Source: CAVVGZ01 sp963841845 (GTDB taxonomy: Bacteria; Chloroflexota; Anaerolineae; Anaerolineales; Anaerolineaceae). Taken from it: a stretch of 64,000 bases of DNA. Shown here in pieces: positions 27,207-36,888 of the stretch; positions within the stretch are counted from its first letter, which is position 1, and each line of letters opens with the position of its first letter. Made by a program: the position numbers and the translations under genes. The notes beneath the pieces are model-generated. The model was not told where the DNA came from. It did no database searches and saw only the letters and a program-made list of their open reading frames with translations. The DNA is taken from the NCBI GenBank assembly GCA_963841845.1, contig CAWJEG010000013.1, forward strand, positions 310,001 through 374,000, written 5' to 3'.

Positions 27207-27881
27207 CTATATTGAAATCGGGGCTATTAATCCGGGGTGATCGTTGCTTGGAGAGTTCACAAGACGAGAAACCGGTTGGACCACCATTTTGTCAGCTTTA
27301 AACGGTCGCATTATCGTTCTTAAATCATCCGGGTTATTCATTTCCAACCAGCTCCAGCAAATATTATCATCCAAAATGACCGGCATGCGGTTATGTATGG
27401 GGGAAACTATCTCATTGGCTTCACATGTGATAATTGAGCAGCTATTTATTTTTTCATTTTCTGGCGAGATCCAACTTTCCCATAATCCGGCAAACATAAA
27501 TGGCCTATGATCCATTAGAGAAAAATAAAACGGCATCGATGGATTCTTTTTTTTATCTTCATCTTTTTTCCATTCATAAAATCCGTCAGCAAGAATCAAA
27601 CATCGTTTATTGCGAAAAGCATTTCGAAAAGAGGGTTTTTCATGAATTGTTTCGCTGCGCGCATTGATCAAGGAATAACCTATATTGATATCTTTTGCCC
27701 ATGGAGGAATCAACCCCCAGCGCATATTATCAATCGCTCTATTTTGATAATCAGTCACAACCGGAATTGATTGGCTTGGGGAGATATTATATCGAGGTTT
27801 AATTTCGGCCGAGAACTCCCCCAGATTGAGGATACGTTGTAATTCTGATATCTCGATAGTTAAGGTAAACCTGCCACACAT
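27207..27881 (-). CDS. SOS response-associated peptidase family protein (SRAP, YedK/HMCES)
   Basis: SRAP proteins crosslink to abasic sites in single-stranded DNA through Cys2. Here the start must be the ATG at 27881, because that gives MCGRFTLT with the catalytic Cys exposed after Met removal. A longer open frame reaching 28034 would bury it. GAGG lies upstream of this ATG. Other motifs are PRYNISPSQSIPVV, MRWGLIPPWA, NARSETIHEKPSFRNAF (Asn and Arg of the active site), RCLILADGFYEW (active-site Glu) and HNRMPVIL (active-site His). The length of 224 aa is normal. It is divergent from ftcD. Confidence 0.94.
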   Translation of the reverse strand: MCGRFTLTIEISELQRILNLGEFSAEIKPRYNISPSQSIPVVTDYQNRAIDNMRWGLIPPWAKDINIGYSLINARSETIHEKPSFRNAFRNKRCLILADGFYEWKKDEDKKKNPSMPFYFSLMDHRPFMFAGLWESWISPENEKINSCSIITCEANEIVSPIHNRMPVILDDNICWSWLEMNNPDDLRTIMRPFKADKMVVQPVSRLVNSPSNDHPGLIAPISI

Positions 27882-28003
27882 AGACTTTTCCTCATCCCCT
27901 AATAATAAAATTTGTATCCAATAAATGATGTATATTCTGTTTTCTCTCTTCGGGTAGATTATAATACTGCTTGAAATTTCGAGGGATTGTTGAGAAAAAA
28001 AAT

Positions 28004-28912
28004 ATGCTTGATCAAATTGTTGAATGTGTGCCAAATTTTTCCGAGGGCAGACGATCAGATGTAATCCAGTCGATATGCGATCAAATTACCTCTGTAAAGG
28101 ATGTATATTTGATTAATCGCCACTCTGATAAAGATCATAACCGGACGGTTTTGACCTTTTTGGGTAATTGCGAATCTGTTTCGGAAGCAGCTTTCAATGC
28201 TATTAAAGAAGCCGCAAATCTAATTGATATGAATCAACACAAGGGTGAGCATCCCCGGATAGGTTCAACAGATGTTGTCCCATTTATCCCAATTAAAAAT
28301 GTCGATATGCAAGTTTGTATTAATTTAGCAAGAGATTTAGGAAAACGAGTAGCCGCTGAATTAGGGATACCGGTGTATCTTTATGAAGAAGCCGCCGTCA
28401 AGCCTGAGAGGCGCAATTTAGAATCTATCCGAAAAGGTCAGTTTGAAGGGCTTAGGGGAGAAATATCTGATAATCCGGATAGGGAACCTGATTATGGCCC
28501 CAAAATAATTGGTTCTGCTGGAGCTACCGTTATTGGGGCAAGATATCCATTAATAGCCTTCAATGTGTTCCTAAATACTGGTGAGGTTGATACGGCCCAT
28601 CAGATTGCAAGGGTTATCCGACATTCTACAGGTGGTTTTCGTTTTGTAAAGGCAATGGGGATGTTTGTTGAAGGTCGCGCCCAGGTATCAATGAACCTGA
28701 CAAACTACAAACGGACATCGATTGCCAGAGTCGTTGAGATGGTCCGCTCCGAAGCTGCAAGGCTTGGAACAAGCATTCATCATTGCGAATTGGTCGGAAT
28801 GATTCCTCAGGATGCCTTAATAGATGCTGGACTGTGGTATTTACAACTCAATGATTTTACGATGGATCAAATTCTAGAAAAAAAATTGTCTGACATCCAT
28901 CCGAAATCATAA
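28004..28912 (+). CDS. ftcD: Glutamate formimidoyltransferase
   Basis: The protein (302 aa from the ATG at 28004) transfers the formimino group of N-formiminoglutamate to tetrahydrofolate, the last step of one histidine degradation route. The signature IVECVPNFSEGRRSDVIQSI opens it. RHSDKDHNRTVLTF and HKGEHPRIGSTDVVPFIP follow, the latter with the active-site His region. The cyclodeaminase domain of the bifunctional FTCD is absent, as in many bacteria. No other histidine-degradation gene is in the window. Confidence 0.93.
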   Translation: MLDQIVECVPNFSEGRRSDVIQSICDQITSVKDVYLINRHSDKDHNRTVLTFLGNCESVSEAAFNAIKEAANLIDMNQHKGEHPRIGSTDVVPFIPIKNVDMQVCINLARDLGKRVAAELGIPVYLYEEAAVKPERRNLESIRKGQFEGLRGEISDNPDREPDYGPKIIGSAGATVIGARYPLIAFNVFLNTGEVDTAHQIARVIRHSTGGFRFVKAMGMFVEGRAQVSMNLTNYKRTSIARVVEMVRSEAARLGTSIHHCELVGMIPQDALIDAGLWYLQLNDFTMDQILEKKLSDIHPKS

Positions 28913-28970
28913 ATGGCGCAGGCAAAATATTTTATATGATTAAAACCAACCTGGACTAAATGGATTAATA

Positions 28971-30689
28971 TTGAACAATCATTGGAAAAAAGTTACATCC
29001 TTGATACTCTGGTGCCTATTTTTTTCCGTTATGGTTTTTTTTACTACCAGGGTCATTTCGTCAAATTCTAATACTTTCCAACCCTCGGTTTCACCCTCAA
29101 CAAGTCCTGTAGAAAATATATCCCAGCAAAATTTAATTACTCCGACAATTACACCTGAAATATTTTCCCCTTCAAACCCGGTCGTCTTTTGGCTCTCACC
29201 AATACTTCCCGAAGGTATTTCCGGCGATTTTTCGCAGTTAAAGAATATCCGCAAAACCAATAACCTGGAAGAAGCTGATATTTCGATTGAATTAGGTGAT
29301 GAAAACATTGTCAGCCAGTGGGTTTATACATTGGTCGCTCCATTTCCAACAATCACAGATGGCGTAACTTCAAATGAATTAATGGAATTATGGAAAAATG
29401 GATCCTCTGCTGACATTGGACAAATTATCCTTACTGGCTCTACGCACTCCGTATTCTCCAGGTTGTGGGGACCCTCATCCAAAAAAATCAAGGTGGTTCC
29501 TGAAAACAGCCTTCTGTCTTCTGCCTGGGAAACACCCCGCACCTGGGCAATTATTCCATTCGAGAAATTAGAACCGAAATGGAAAGTAATATCGGTAGAT
29601 GGACAATCACCCATCTCCAAATATTTCAATGAATACGAATATCCGCTGGTCGTTCCTGTGTCCCTATCCGGACAGGACCCGGCTAAAAGTTGGTTTTCAG
29701 AACATAATCTTGAACAATTAGACAATCCAATCATCCAGAAAACGAATAGGGATCCATCCCGGTTATCGACGGTTTTATTAACTGGCGTGACTGCACTGGT
29801 TCGCGGTACTGCTGATATGATGGAACTCAAGGGAATGACTTACCCTGCTGAAGAAATCCGCAATATTTTAGTTGACGCAGATATCTTGCATATTAATAAC
29901 GAAGTACCATTTTCACCAAAATGTCCACCATCTGCCCAACGTATAAGCAATCAACTCCTGGTTTTTTGCAGTAAGCCAGAATATAGTGATCTTCTTGAAG
30001 ACATTGGAACAGATATCATAGAATTAAGTGGAGATCATCTCCAGGATTGGGGTCCTGAAGCAGTTTATTACACAATCTCACTTTATGACGAGAAAGGCTG
30101 GAAATATTACGGTGGAGGGAGGGATATTGAAGAGGCAAAAAAACCCTTATTAATTGAACATAATGGGAACAAAATTGCATTTTTGGGATGTAATGGGAAA
30201 GACAAGGGTTATGCTGGCGCTTCAGAGACCAATCCCGGAGCAGTTTCTTGCGATTTTGATTATCTAAATGAAGAAATCAAACAGTTAATAAAGCGCGGAT
30301 ATTTACCGATTGTTACATTTCAACATGAGGAAATTTGGAAAACAGATCCACCACAAAGTGTAAAGGATGATTTCTATAAGGTAGCTCAATCTGGCGCAGT
30401 GATTGTCAGTGGAAGCCAATCCCATCAACCTCAAACAATGGAATTCTTTAAAAATAGTTTTCTGCACTTTGGTTTGGGGAATTTATTCTTTGATCAAATT
30501 TTCGAGGGTGACCAAAATAAACAAGCCTTTTTAGACCGCCATGTTATTTATAATGGAAAACATATAAGTACAGAACTGCTGACAACCATGTTTGTTGATT
30601 TAGCAAAAAGCAGGCCGATGACCTCAGAAGAGAGAGCGAAACTTCTGGAAGAGATTTTCTCTGCAAGTGATTTGTTGAAAACCGAATAA
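28971..30689 (+). CDS. CapA-family (PGA_cap metallophosphatase-like) secreted protein
   Basis: 572 aa, starting with TTG; an N-terminal hydrophobic segment (SLILWCLFFSVMVFFTTRV) anchors or exports it. Residues 65-260 resemble a binding domain, with ISVDGQSPISKYFNEYEYPL. From about residue 265 the CapA domain begins: LLTGVTALVRGTADMMELKG, then DADILHINNEVPF, GTDIIELSGDHLQDWG and VIVSGSQSHQPQTMEF. CapA proteins take part in poly-gamma-glutamate capsule synthesis in Bacillus, but most family members are uncharacterised. The usual SLxGDxxxGR start of the domain is altered to TGVTALVRG, so some metal ligands may be missing. dcd follows 13 bases later. Confidence 0.82.
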   Translation: MNNHWKKVTSLILWCLFFSVMVFFTTRVISSNSNTFQPSVSPSTSPVENISQQNLITPTITPEIFSPSNPVVFWLSPILPEGISGDFSQLKNIRKTNNLEEADISIELGDENIVSQWVYTLVAPFPTITDGVTSNELMELWKNGSSADIGQIILTGSTHSVFSRLWGPSSKKIKVVPENSLLSSAWETPRTWAIIPFEKLEPKWKVISVDGQSPISKYFNEYEYPLVVPVSLSGQDPAKSWFSEHNLEQLDNPIIQKTNRDPSRLSTVLLTGVTALVRGTADMMELKGMTYPAEEIRNILVDADILHINNEVPFSPKCPPSAQRISNQLLVFCSKPEYSDLLEDIGTDIIELSGDHLQDWGPEAVYYTISLYDEKGWKYYGGGRDIEEAKKPLLIEHNGNKIAFLGCNGKDKGYAGASETNPGAVSCDFDYLNEEIKQLIKRGYLPIVTFQHEEIWKTDPPQSVKDDFYKVAQSGAVIVSGSQSHQPQTMEFFKNSFLHFGLGNLFFDQIFEGDQNKQAFLDRHVIYNGKHISTELLTTMFVDLAKSRPMTSEERAKLLEEIFSASDLLKTE

Positions 30690-30702
30690 TAAAGGAGTGA
30701 AA

Positions 30703-31257
30703 ATGGGACTAAAACCTGACCATTGGATACGAAGGATGGCACTGGAAACAAGGATGATCGAACCTTTTGCGGATCAGCAAATCCGACCAGGAAAGATTTC
30801 ATATGGAGTTTCCTCTTATGGATACGATATCCGCGTTGCAGATGAGTTTAAAATTTTCACAAATGTGTATTCTGCGATAGTGGATCCAAAATCTTTCGAT
30901 ATTCGATCAATGGTGGACTTTAAGGGTGATGTTTGTATCATACCGCCAAATTCATTTGCACTTGCCAGGACAGAAGAATATTTACGAATTCCACGCAGTG
31001 TCCTCACAATTTGTGTCGGAAAGAGTACCTACGCAAGATGCGGGATCATTGTCAATGTGACCCCTTTCGAACCAGAATGGGAAGGTTATGTAACCCTGGA
31101 AATTTCTAATACAACTCCATTACCAGCCAAAATCTATGCGCATGAAGGCATAGCTCAGGTACTATTCTTTGAAGCAGACGAATTATGCGAGGTGTCTTAT
31201 GCAGATAAAAAGGGTAAATATCAGAAGCAGCAGACAATTGAACTACCAAAAATATAA
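30703..31257 (+). CDS. dcd: dCTP deaminase
   Basis: Converts dCTP to dUTP (or dUMP in the bifunctional form). 184 aa. Motifs: KISYGVSSYGYDIRVADEF, FALARTEEYLRIPRSVLTI, CVGKSTYARCGIIVNVTPFE (catalytic Glu, PxEPxW region) and EGIAQVLFFEADE. The AGGAG at 30693-30697 is optimally spaced for the ATG at 30703; the GTG at 30697 overlaps it and is unlikely. It is probably co-transcribed with the CapA-like gene. Confidence 0.95.
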   Translation: MGLKPDHWIRRMALETRMIEPFADQQIRPGKISYGVSSYGYDIRVADEFKIFTNVYSAIVDPKSFDIRSMVDFKGDVCIIPPNSFALARTEEYLRIPRSVLTICVGKSTYARCGIIVNVTPFEPEWEGYVTLEISNTTPLPAKIYAHEGIAQVLFFEADELCEVSYADKKGKYQKQQTIELPKI

Positions 31258-31266
31258 TTTAAGGTA

Positions 31267-31302
31267 TTAATTCTTGAAGGAAATTTAACCTTCAAGAATT
31301 AA
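31267..31302. terminator. Bidirectional terminator between dcd and the Mop gene
   Basis: A perfect 14-bp stem, TTAATTCTTGAAGG (31267-31280) with CCTTCAAGAATTAA (31289-31302), encloses an 8-base loop. It sits between two convergent genes, with TTTTG on the right flank. Confidence 0.75.
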
Positions 31303-31321
31303 TTTTGTTAAATTCAATGCA

Positions 31322-31531
31322 TCAGTCAACAGCTATCATGACATTTGAGGCTTTTACAACTGCATAAACCTCTTTACCAACCTCTAACTCCAAATTTTGA
31401 GCGGATTCTCGGGTGATGATGGAGACAACTTCTTCTCCCCCGCTGGTTTGGAGGATAACCTCTGAGTTTACAGCTCCATGGGTCACTTTTATAATTCTTG
31501 ATTTTATTACGTTCCTTGCGCTAATTTTCAT
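31322..31531 (-). CDS. Molbindin-like TOBE-domain protein (Mop)
   Basis: A 69-residue single TOBE/Mop domain: MKISARNVIKSRIIKVTHGA, then NSEVILQTSGGEEVVSIITR and a closing KASNVMIAVD. Such proteins bind molybdate or tungstate as oligomers and store or buffer it in the cytoplasm. It is divergent from a GntR regulator with a ligand-binding domain, and the nearby 34-37 kb region encodes a molybdenum hydroxylase. The three are plausibly linked. Confidence 0.9.
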   Translation of the reverse strand: MKISARNVIKSRIIKVTHGAVNSEVILQTSGGEEVVSIITRESAQNLELEVGKEVYAVVKASNVMIAVD

Positions 31532-31570
31532 TTTTAGCCTCCCATTTACCGAGAATAGTTTTTCAACAAT

Positions 31571-31581
31571 GCCATCATGGC
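31571..31581. promoter_or_regulatory. Candidate operator in the divergent Mop/GntR region
   Basis: GCCATCATGGC is a perfect 5+1+5 inverted repeat lying midway in the 114-bp divergent spacer. This is where an autoregulating GntR protein would bind. It is only a candidate, as no second copy was found. Confidence 0.3.
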
Positions 31582-31645
31582 TATGATTTAAGTATAATTC
31601 ATAAACGATTGACTATTTTATATCCTTCTATCTTTCAAGGGAATA

Positions 31646-32740
31646 ATGCGCAAGGAATTTTATTACGAACAAATCGCAGAATATCTAAGGATAAATATCC
31701 TTGAAGGTCGCTATAAACCTGGGGAAAAACTGCCAACAATAAGGGAAATGAGGCAAATCTGGAATTGTACAAGTGGAACAATTCAACGCGCTTACCTTGA
31801 ACTGGCTAGTCAAGGCTTAATCATCAGCGAACCTGGGCGTGGCACACATGTCGCCAATTTGAATAAAACGGATCCATTTGCATTACGCCGGACTGGTTTA
31901 CTTCACAGGGTCGAAAATTTTCTCGATGAAAGCATCAATTTGGGTTATACACCAGTTGAAATTGAACAGGCAGTTGCGTCCGGTATACAGATGTTTAAAA
32001 CCGAAAAAACAGCCAGGGGGAGTTCCAATGGTAAAATCCTCCGTTTTATCGGGAGCCATGATCTGGCTTTAGAATGGATGGCATCTCATTTTAATGAAAT
32101 AATCCCGGATATTTTCTTTTCTGTAAAATACAAAGGAAGCCTGGGTGGCCTTTTTGCTTTAGCTGACGGCAGTGCAGATCTGACAGGTTGTCATCTTTGG
32201 GATGATAAGAGTGATACATATAATATTCCGTACATTCAAAAAATATTTCCCGGGGAGATGATTGCATTGTTGACTCTCAGCCACCGGCGTTTAGGATTAA
32301 TGATCCAGCCTGGAAATCCATTAAAAATCCATGATCTTGCTGACCTGGTTAAACCCGGAGTTAATTTTGTAAATCGACAGCTGGGTTCTGGAACCCGAGT
32401 TTGGTTGGATGCCAGACTCACTGGGCTTGGGATTGAATCTTCAAAGATTATTGGATATAACAATGAAAAAAATACCCATCTGGATATTGCCCAAACAGTA
32501 GGTTCCGGCAGAGGCAATGTTGGTTTAGGTCTTGAAGCAGCTGCTTTGAATTACGGATTAGATTTCATTCCCCTGACACTTGAAAGATACGACCTTGTAT
32601 TCATGACAAAAAAGTTCGATGGCAGTATCCTTCTCACCATTCAAAATTGGCTAACACAGGAAGCCACACGGAATGCTATTAATAATCTTGGTGGTTACGA
32701 GACCCATGAGACCGGCAGAATCACCTGGATAAATTCTTAA
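31646..32740 (+). CDS. GntR-type regulator fused to a periplasmic-binding-like (PBP_like, molybdate-type) domain
   Basis: 364 aa. The N-terminal winged helix (residues 5-70) shows GRYKPGEKLPTIREMRQIWN, then TIQRAYLELASQGLIISEPG. From about residue 120 the ligand-binding domain resembles PF12727: RFIGSHDLALEWMASHF, LADGSADLTGCHLWDDKSDT, then VNFVNRQLGSGTRVWLDARL and GSGRGNVGLGLEAAALNYGL. The same fold is used by molybdate-sensing regulators. Beside a Mop gene it is a good candidate for a molybdate or tungstate sensor, though the ligand is not proven by sequence. It lies upstream of PIG-L with a 286-base gap in which I see nothing. Confidence 0.87.
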   Translation: MRKEFYYEQIAEYLRINILEGRYKPGEKLPTIREMRQIWNCTSGTIQRAYLELASQGLIISEPGRGTHVANLNKTDPFALRRTGLLHRVENFLDESINLGYTPVEIEQAVASGIQMFKTEKTARGSSNGKILRFIGSHDLALEWMASHFNEIIPDIFFSVKYKGSLGGLFALADGSADLTGCHLWDDKSDTYNIPYIQKIFPGEMIALLTLSHRRLGLMIQPGNPLKIHDLADLVKPGVNFVNRQLGSGTRVWLDARLTGLGIESSKIIGYNNEKNTHLDIAQTVGSGRGNVGLGLEAAALNYGLDFIPLTLERYDLVFMTKKFDGSILLTIQNWLTQEATRNAINNLGGYETHETGRITWINS

Positions 32741-33026
32741 ATTAATTAAAAATGATTGTTCTTATACACACAACAGGTTCGCTGAGTTGGATTGCCCCAT
32801 AACCAAAAATAATTACAAATTCTTCCGATGATTTCTAAACTATCCTATTTCGAATATTCAGGAAATTTAATATTATTTTCCTCAGCTGTGTTTTGATCAA
32901 TTTAGGTTTGTAAGCATAACCAGTCTTATGCCTTTTAGAGAAAAAACATAAATTGGTTCGTAAGAAGTAGTATTTATCCATTAAAATAGCTTCTGTTCTA
33001 TCTCAACTAGTCTAGAGGGATATCCT

Positions 33027-33776
33027 TTGAATCATTTCTATGTACCAAAAAGCATTATGGCAATAGCAGCACATCCAGATGATATTGAATTTAGTGCAGC
33101 CGGTGCAATCGCAAAATGGATTTTAAACGGATCTAGAGCCGCATATATTCTTTGTACCAGCGGCGAAGTGGGGATTGCAGAAAACGGTGTGACCATTGAA
33201 AAAGCAAGAAGTATCCGGGAACAAGAGTCTTTAAAAGCAGCCAAAGTTATTGGCGTAGAGGATGTCGTGTTTTTACGAGAGTCTGATGGCCTTCTGGAAG
33301 CCAATTTGGGATTGAGAAAAAAATTAGTAAGGGAAATTAGACGATTTAAACCAGAACTTGTTATTTGCACCGATCCGACAATTTACTTTACTAAAAATAA
33401 TACGATTAATCACCCTGATCATAGAGCCGCTGGTTTGGCAGCAATTGACGCCTGTTTCCCCGCTGCTGGACAACCCCATTTATTCCAGGAATTGGAGGAG
33501 GAAGGGATATATCCTCATAAGCCTCGCAAAGTCTTTGTGACAGGATGGCATCAACAAGAATTATTGATAAACATTGAGGATACCATTGACTTGAAAATTA
33601 AAGCACTACAGGCACACGAAAGTCAAACCAAAGACCTCAATGTAGAAGAGTATATCAAAACCAGGTCAGCAGAAGCTGCAACCGGTAAAGAAATGAAATA
33701 CGCCGAACCTTACAAGGTTATTACCCTAATGGATGATGAGAAGTGGGAATCATACCAGATGGCAAATGGTTATTGA
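33027..33776 (+). CDS. PIG-L family deacetylase
   Basis: 249 aa, starting with TTG after a GAGGGATATCC site. The zinc motif IMAIAAHPDDIEFSAAGAI (AHPDD) is at the N-terminus and the third ligand is in TINHPDHRAAG (HPDH). Family members remove acetyl groups from GlcNAc-containing small molecules such as GlcNAc-inositol and bacillithiol precursors, or act on other amides. The window also encodes inositol-phosphate synthase at 52 kb, so an inositol-linked substrate is conceivable but not shown. Confidence 0.9.
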   Translation: MNHFYVPKSIMAIAAHPDDIEFSAAGAIAKWILNGSRAAYILCTSGEVGIAENGVTIEKARSIREQESLKAAKVIGVEDVVFLRESDGLLEANLGLRKKLVREIRRFKPELVICTDPTIYFTKNNTINHPDHRAAGLAAIDACFPAAGQPHLFQELEEEGIYPHKPRKVFVTGWHQQELLINIEDTIDLKIKALQAHESQTKDLNVEEYIKTRSAEAATGKEMKYAEPYKVITLMDDEKWESYQMANGY

Positions 33777-33884
33777 TTTTAAGATAAACCATAGATGTTA
33801 AACGATTATTTTAAGGGGTAGCTGGTTTTAAAATTCGAGTTTAGCTTTCCTTAAGCCGACTTTAATATTCAAAATAATACCGGG

Positions 33885-33924
33885 TCAGCCGCTGAGGGAA
33901 CAGGATTGGTAGGCTGGTTTTTTT
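33885..33924 (+). terminator. Probable terminator after the PIG-L gene
   Basis: TCAGCC (33885-33890) pairs with GGCTGG (33912-33917, one wobble), followed by T7. The loop of about 21 bases is long, which lowers confidence. Confidence 0.45.
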
Positions 33925-34018
33925 CTACCGTATCCGAATCAATTCCAAATTTCTTACCCAGGCCAAAAGACAGGGCTTATCTCTGATTGATTGACAATCT
34001 TAAGCCTGAACGAAAAAT

Positions 34019-34065
34019 AAAATCCCGGTTGGCAACCATCAAAGTTCATCCAAGCGGGATTTTTC
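34019..34065. terminator. Bidirectional terminator between the PIG-L gene and the hydroxylase operon
   Basis: AAATCCCG/CGGGATTT and the inner TTGG/CCAA form an interrupted 12-bp stem around a loop of about 17 bases. There are A residues on the left and TTTTT on the right, so it could stop transcription from both converging units. The rest of the 306-base gap at 33777-34082 holds only the other terminator. Confidence 0.6.
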
Positions 34066-34082
34066 GAACGACAATTATTAAT

Positions 34083-36409
34083 TTATTTGATTTTACCCCT
34101 TCTAACAGCATCCAAAACCCGTTCTGGAGTGAGCGGCAGCTGGTAAACCCTGGCACCCACAGCATCTGCAACAGCATTAGCAAGGGCTGGAGCTGCTGGT
34201 GTAAGGGAAGGTTCCCCGATTCCCTTTGCACCAAAAGGACCAACCCCGGATCCTGATTCCAAAATGATAGGAATTGTCGTTGGCAAATCTCGGGCGGTAG
34301 GTATGAGATATTCAGAGAAGTTTTTGGTTTTAATCACGCCTTCTTTAATTATTACGTCCTCCATCAATGCATAGCCCAAGCCCTGGGCGCTGCCGCCTTG
34401 TATTTGTCCCTCAACAGCAATAGGATTGATAGCCCTGCCTACATCATGGCATCCAACACTTTTCAGGATTGTCACCTCTCCAGTTTCGGTATCAACTGCT
34501 ACCTCTACAGCATGTGCCCCAAAAGTGAAGTCAGGATAAATATCTCCTTGACCAGTCTCAGGATCTGGTGGTTCGGTAAAGGGGGCCTTAAATTCTGCAA
34601 GGTTATTCAAGGGTAATCCTTCGCTGGCACATAATTTTGCCAGGTCAGAAATGGACATGCTCTGTGATGGATTGCTTTTTACAAATACCATTCCTCCACC
34701 AAGATCTAAATTGATAATTTCTTCTTCAAATTTTTTCTGTGCCCTTTCTAAAAGCACCTGCCTGATCGCACTGGATGCCTGGAAAACAGCATTTCCGGAC
34801 ATATAGAGCTGCCTGGTTGCAGTCGACGTTCCAGCCAGGGGAGTTAGAGCTGAATCGGTATAATAAATTGTTGTATCCTGCAGTGATACACCCAGTACTT
34901 CCCCAGCAATTGTACAAAGACTATTAATCTGTCCTGCTCCTAAATCGGGCACTCCACACCTTATCACAACCGTTCCATCCTGTTCAAGACCTACCCATGC
35001 CCGCGATGTATCGTGGAACCAGGTAATCCGGCCATAGCTTTGCATGTAGGAGGCAAAGCCGCGGCCAATTTTCAGGGATCCCGAATCCGGTGACTTTTCA
35101 CCCAATGCTTCCAAGGCTCTCGAAGCCGTTTCTTCCAGCCAAACTGCACTTTTAACGACCTGACCGGTGGAATTTCTTATCTCCGGTCTTTAAATAATTG
35201 ATTTTCCGGAATTCCAGTGGATCCATATCTAATTTTTTGGCTATTTCATCCATTTGTTGTTCATAAGCAACGCAAGCCTGGGCAGCTCCAAATCCTCTGA
35301 ATGCTGATGCAAAAATATTATTTGTGGCAACACTCGTACTATCTACGCGCAAGTTATCTATTTTATACGGACCGGTAGACGCCACAGTCGCATATAAGAG
35401 CACATATGGGCTTAAATACGAGTAAGCTCCGGAATCGGAGATCATCTCAATCTCTGCGGCAGTTATCTGACCATTCTTCTTTACCCCGGTTTTGTGTTTT
35501 ATGATAAATGGGTGCCGTTTTGAGTGAGCAAGGATTGATTCATCGCGTGTATAAACCAATCTCACTGCTCTACGGGTAGCTTTTACGAGCAAAGCCAGGA
35601 AAATTTCTACAGTAACATCTTCCTTTCCCCCAAATCCGCCGCCAATAAGAGTCCCAATAATATGGAGTTTATTTTGAGGAACACCCACAGCCCTGGCAAT
35701 ATTCCTGAAGTGTTCCACCACCTGGGTCGCTACCCGTATGTTTATGACATCCTGGTCGTCTACCCAGGCAACACCAGCTTCCGGCTCAAGGTAGGCATGA
35801 TCGATAAAAGGTACCCGATAGGAATTTTCCAGGATATAATCTGCCGTTTCCATCCCTTTTTTGGTGTCACCCTTGCGGATTTTCCACCTGGCAACAATGT
35901 TGTCCGGTTCAAACACAACAGGTGCACCCGGTTTCATTGCTTCAAGCGGGTCGTATACTCCCGGAAGACTTTCATATTCAACCTCAATTAGTTTTAATGC
36001 AGCCTCAGCAGTAGCAAGTGTATCTGCTGCAATGATTGCTAATGGTTCTCCCCTAAACCGGACAATTTCGGATGCAAGCACAGGGGCATCCGAACCAGCT
36101 CGTTTTTCACGGCCAGTTTGACCGGGAAAATCAGTTACCAATGTTGCACCCTGTAAATCCTTGGCTGTGAGTATACATTCAACACCAGGTAAGGATTTTG
36201 CTTTGCTTACATCCAATTTTTTAATTCTGCGCTGAAGGTTCTTCACTGCGGAATACCTTGGCGTATAACATATTTGGTAGATAATAATCTCCCGCATAAA
36301 CCGTTGCCCCTACCGATTTTCCAAGGGCATCGATCCGGCGCAAGGGTTTACCCACGATTTTCATTTCCGGCAGTTCTACTTTTGGAATTTCCTTGGCTTT
36401 GTATTTCAT
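34083..36409 (-). CDS. Molybdenum hydroxylase large subunit (xanthine dehydrogenase / CO dehydrogenase family), two frameshifts
   Basis: The molybdopterin-binding subunit, 774 aa after correction. The first segment (36409 down to about 36235) reads MKYKAKEIPKVELPEM, then VGKPLRRIDALGKSVGATVY (xanthine dehydrogenase-type opening). The middle segment holds GGGFGGKEDVTVEIF (Mo-cofactor loop) and ASAFRGFGAAQACVAYE. The last segment holds VPDLGAGQINSLCTIAGEVL and GPFGAKGIGEPSLTPAAPAL, which contains the catalytic Glu motif. Removing one base in GCGC (36229-36232) and one in TTT (35173-35175) joins all three with normal spacing. GGAGGTGC precedes the ATG, which overlaps the small-subunit stop (ATGA). 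The substrate is unknown: the CoxL signature is absent, so it is not a CO dehydrogenase. Confidence 0.9.
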
Positions 36410-36888
36410 ATAGCACCTCCGGCAGCGATTTTCTCTGCCGCGTCCTGCACAGCTTTGATAATATGCCCATAACCGGTACAACGACATAGATTACCGGAAA
36501 TTGCTTCCCGTATATCATCCTCTGTTGGATGGGGTTTTTCGTCTAACAGTGCCTTTGCAGATATGATCATTCCTGGTGTACAGTAACCGCATTGTGCTGC
36601 ACCTGCGTCTGCAAACGCCTCTTGAATCGGGTGGGGATTATCCATGTTTCCTAAACCAGCGTTAGTAGTAATTTCTGACCCATCAGCCTGCCAGACAAGT
36701 ACCATGCAGCTGTTTACCGCTTTACCGTTTAATATCACAGCGCAAGCACCACAATCACCCTGTTCGCAGCCATTTTTTACATCTGTGTATCCCAGTGTTC
36801 TTAAAGCCTGTAATAAGGTAATATTTGGAAAAAATGCGACCTGGTGTTTTCGCTTATTGATAATTAAGTTGATTGTTTTTAGTTCCAT
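36406..36888 (-). CDS. Molybdenum hydroxylase small subunit, two [2Fe-2S] clusters
   Basis: 160 aa. The plant-ferredoxin-type cluster motif is VKNGCEQGDCGACAVILNG with the fourth Cys in NSCMV. The second cluster is formed by AAQCGYCTPGMI and GNLCRCTGYGHI. The length is standard (150-170 aa). Its stop codon overlaps the large-subunit start by two bases, and its start overlaps the FAD subunit end by ten, so the three subunits are translationally coupled. It carries electrons from the molybdenum site to FAD. Confidence 0.96.
   Translation of the reverse strand: MELKTINLIINKRKHQVAFFPNITLLQALRTLGYTDVKNGCEQGDCGACAVILNGKAVNSCMVLVWQADGSEITTNAGLGNMDNPHPIQEAFADAGAAQCGYCTPGMIISAKALLDEKPHPTEDDIREAISGNLCRCTGYGHIIKAVQDAAEKIAAGGAI

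Noticed and set aside
27882..28034. N-terminal extension of the SRAP gene
   Set aside because: It would bury the catalytic Cys2, and a good ribosome-binding site lies directly before MCGRF.
33777..34082. Possible molybdenum-cofactor riboswitch near the hydroxylase genes
   Set aside because: The gap is downstream of both converging genes, and its structure is explained by two terminators. No Moco-motif core was recognised.
34083..36409. Three separate hydroxylase-like genes
   Set aside because: The three frames carry non-overlapping consecutive parts of one large subunit and join exactly with two single-base corrections.
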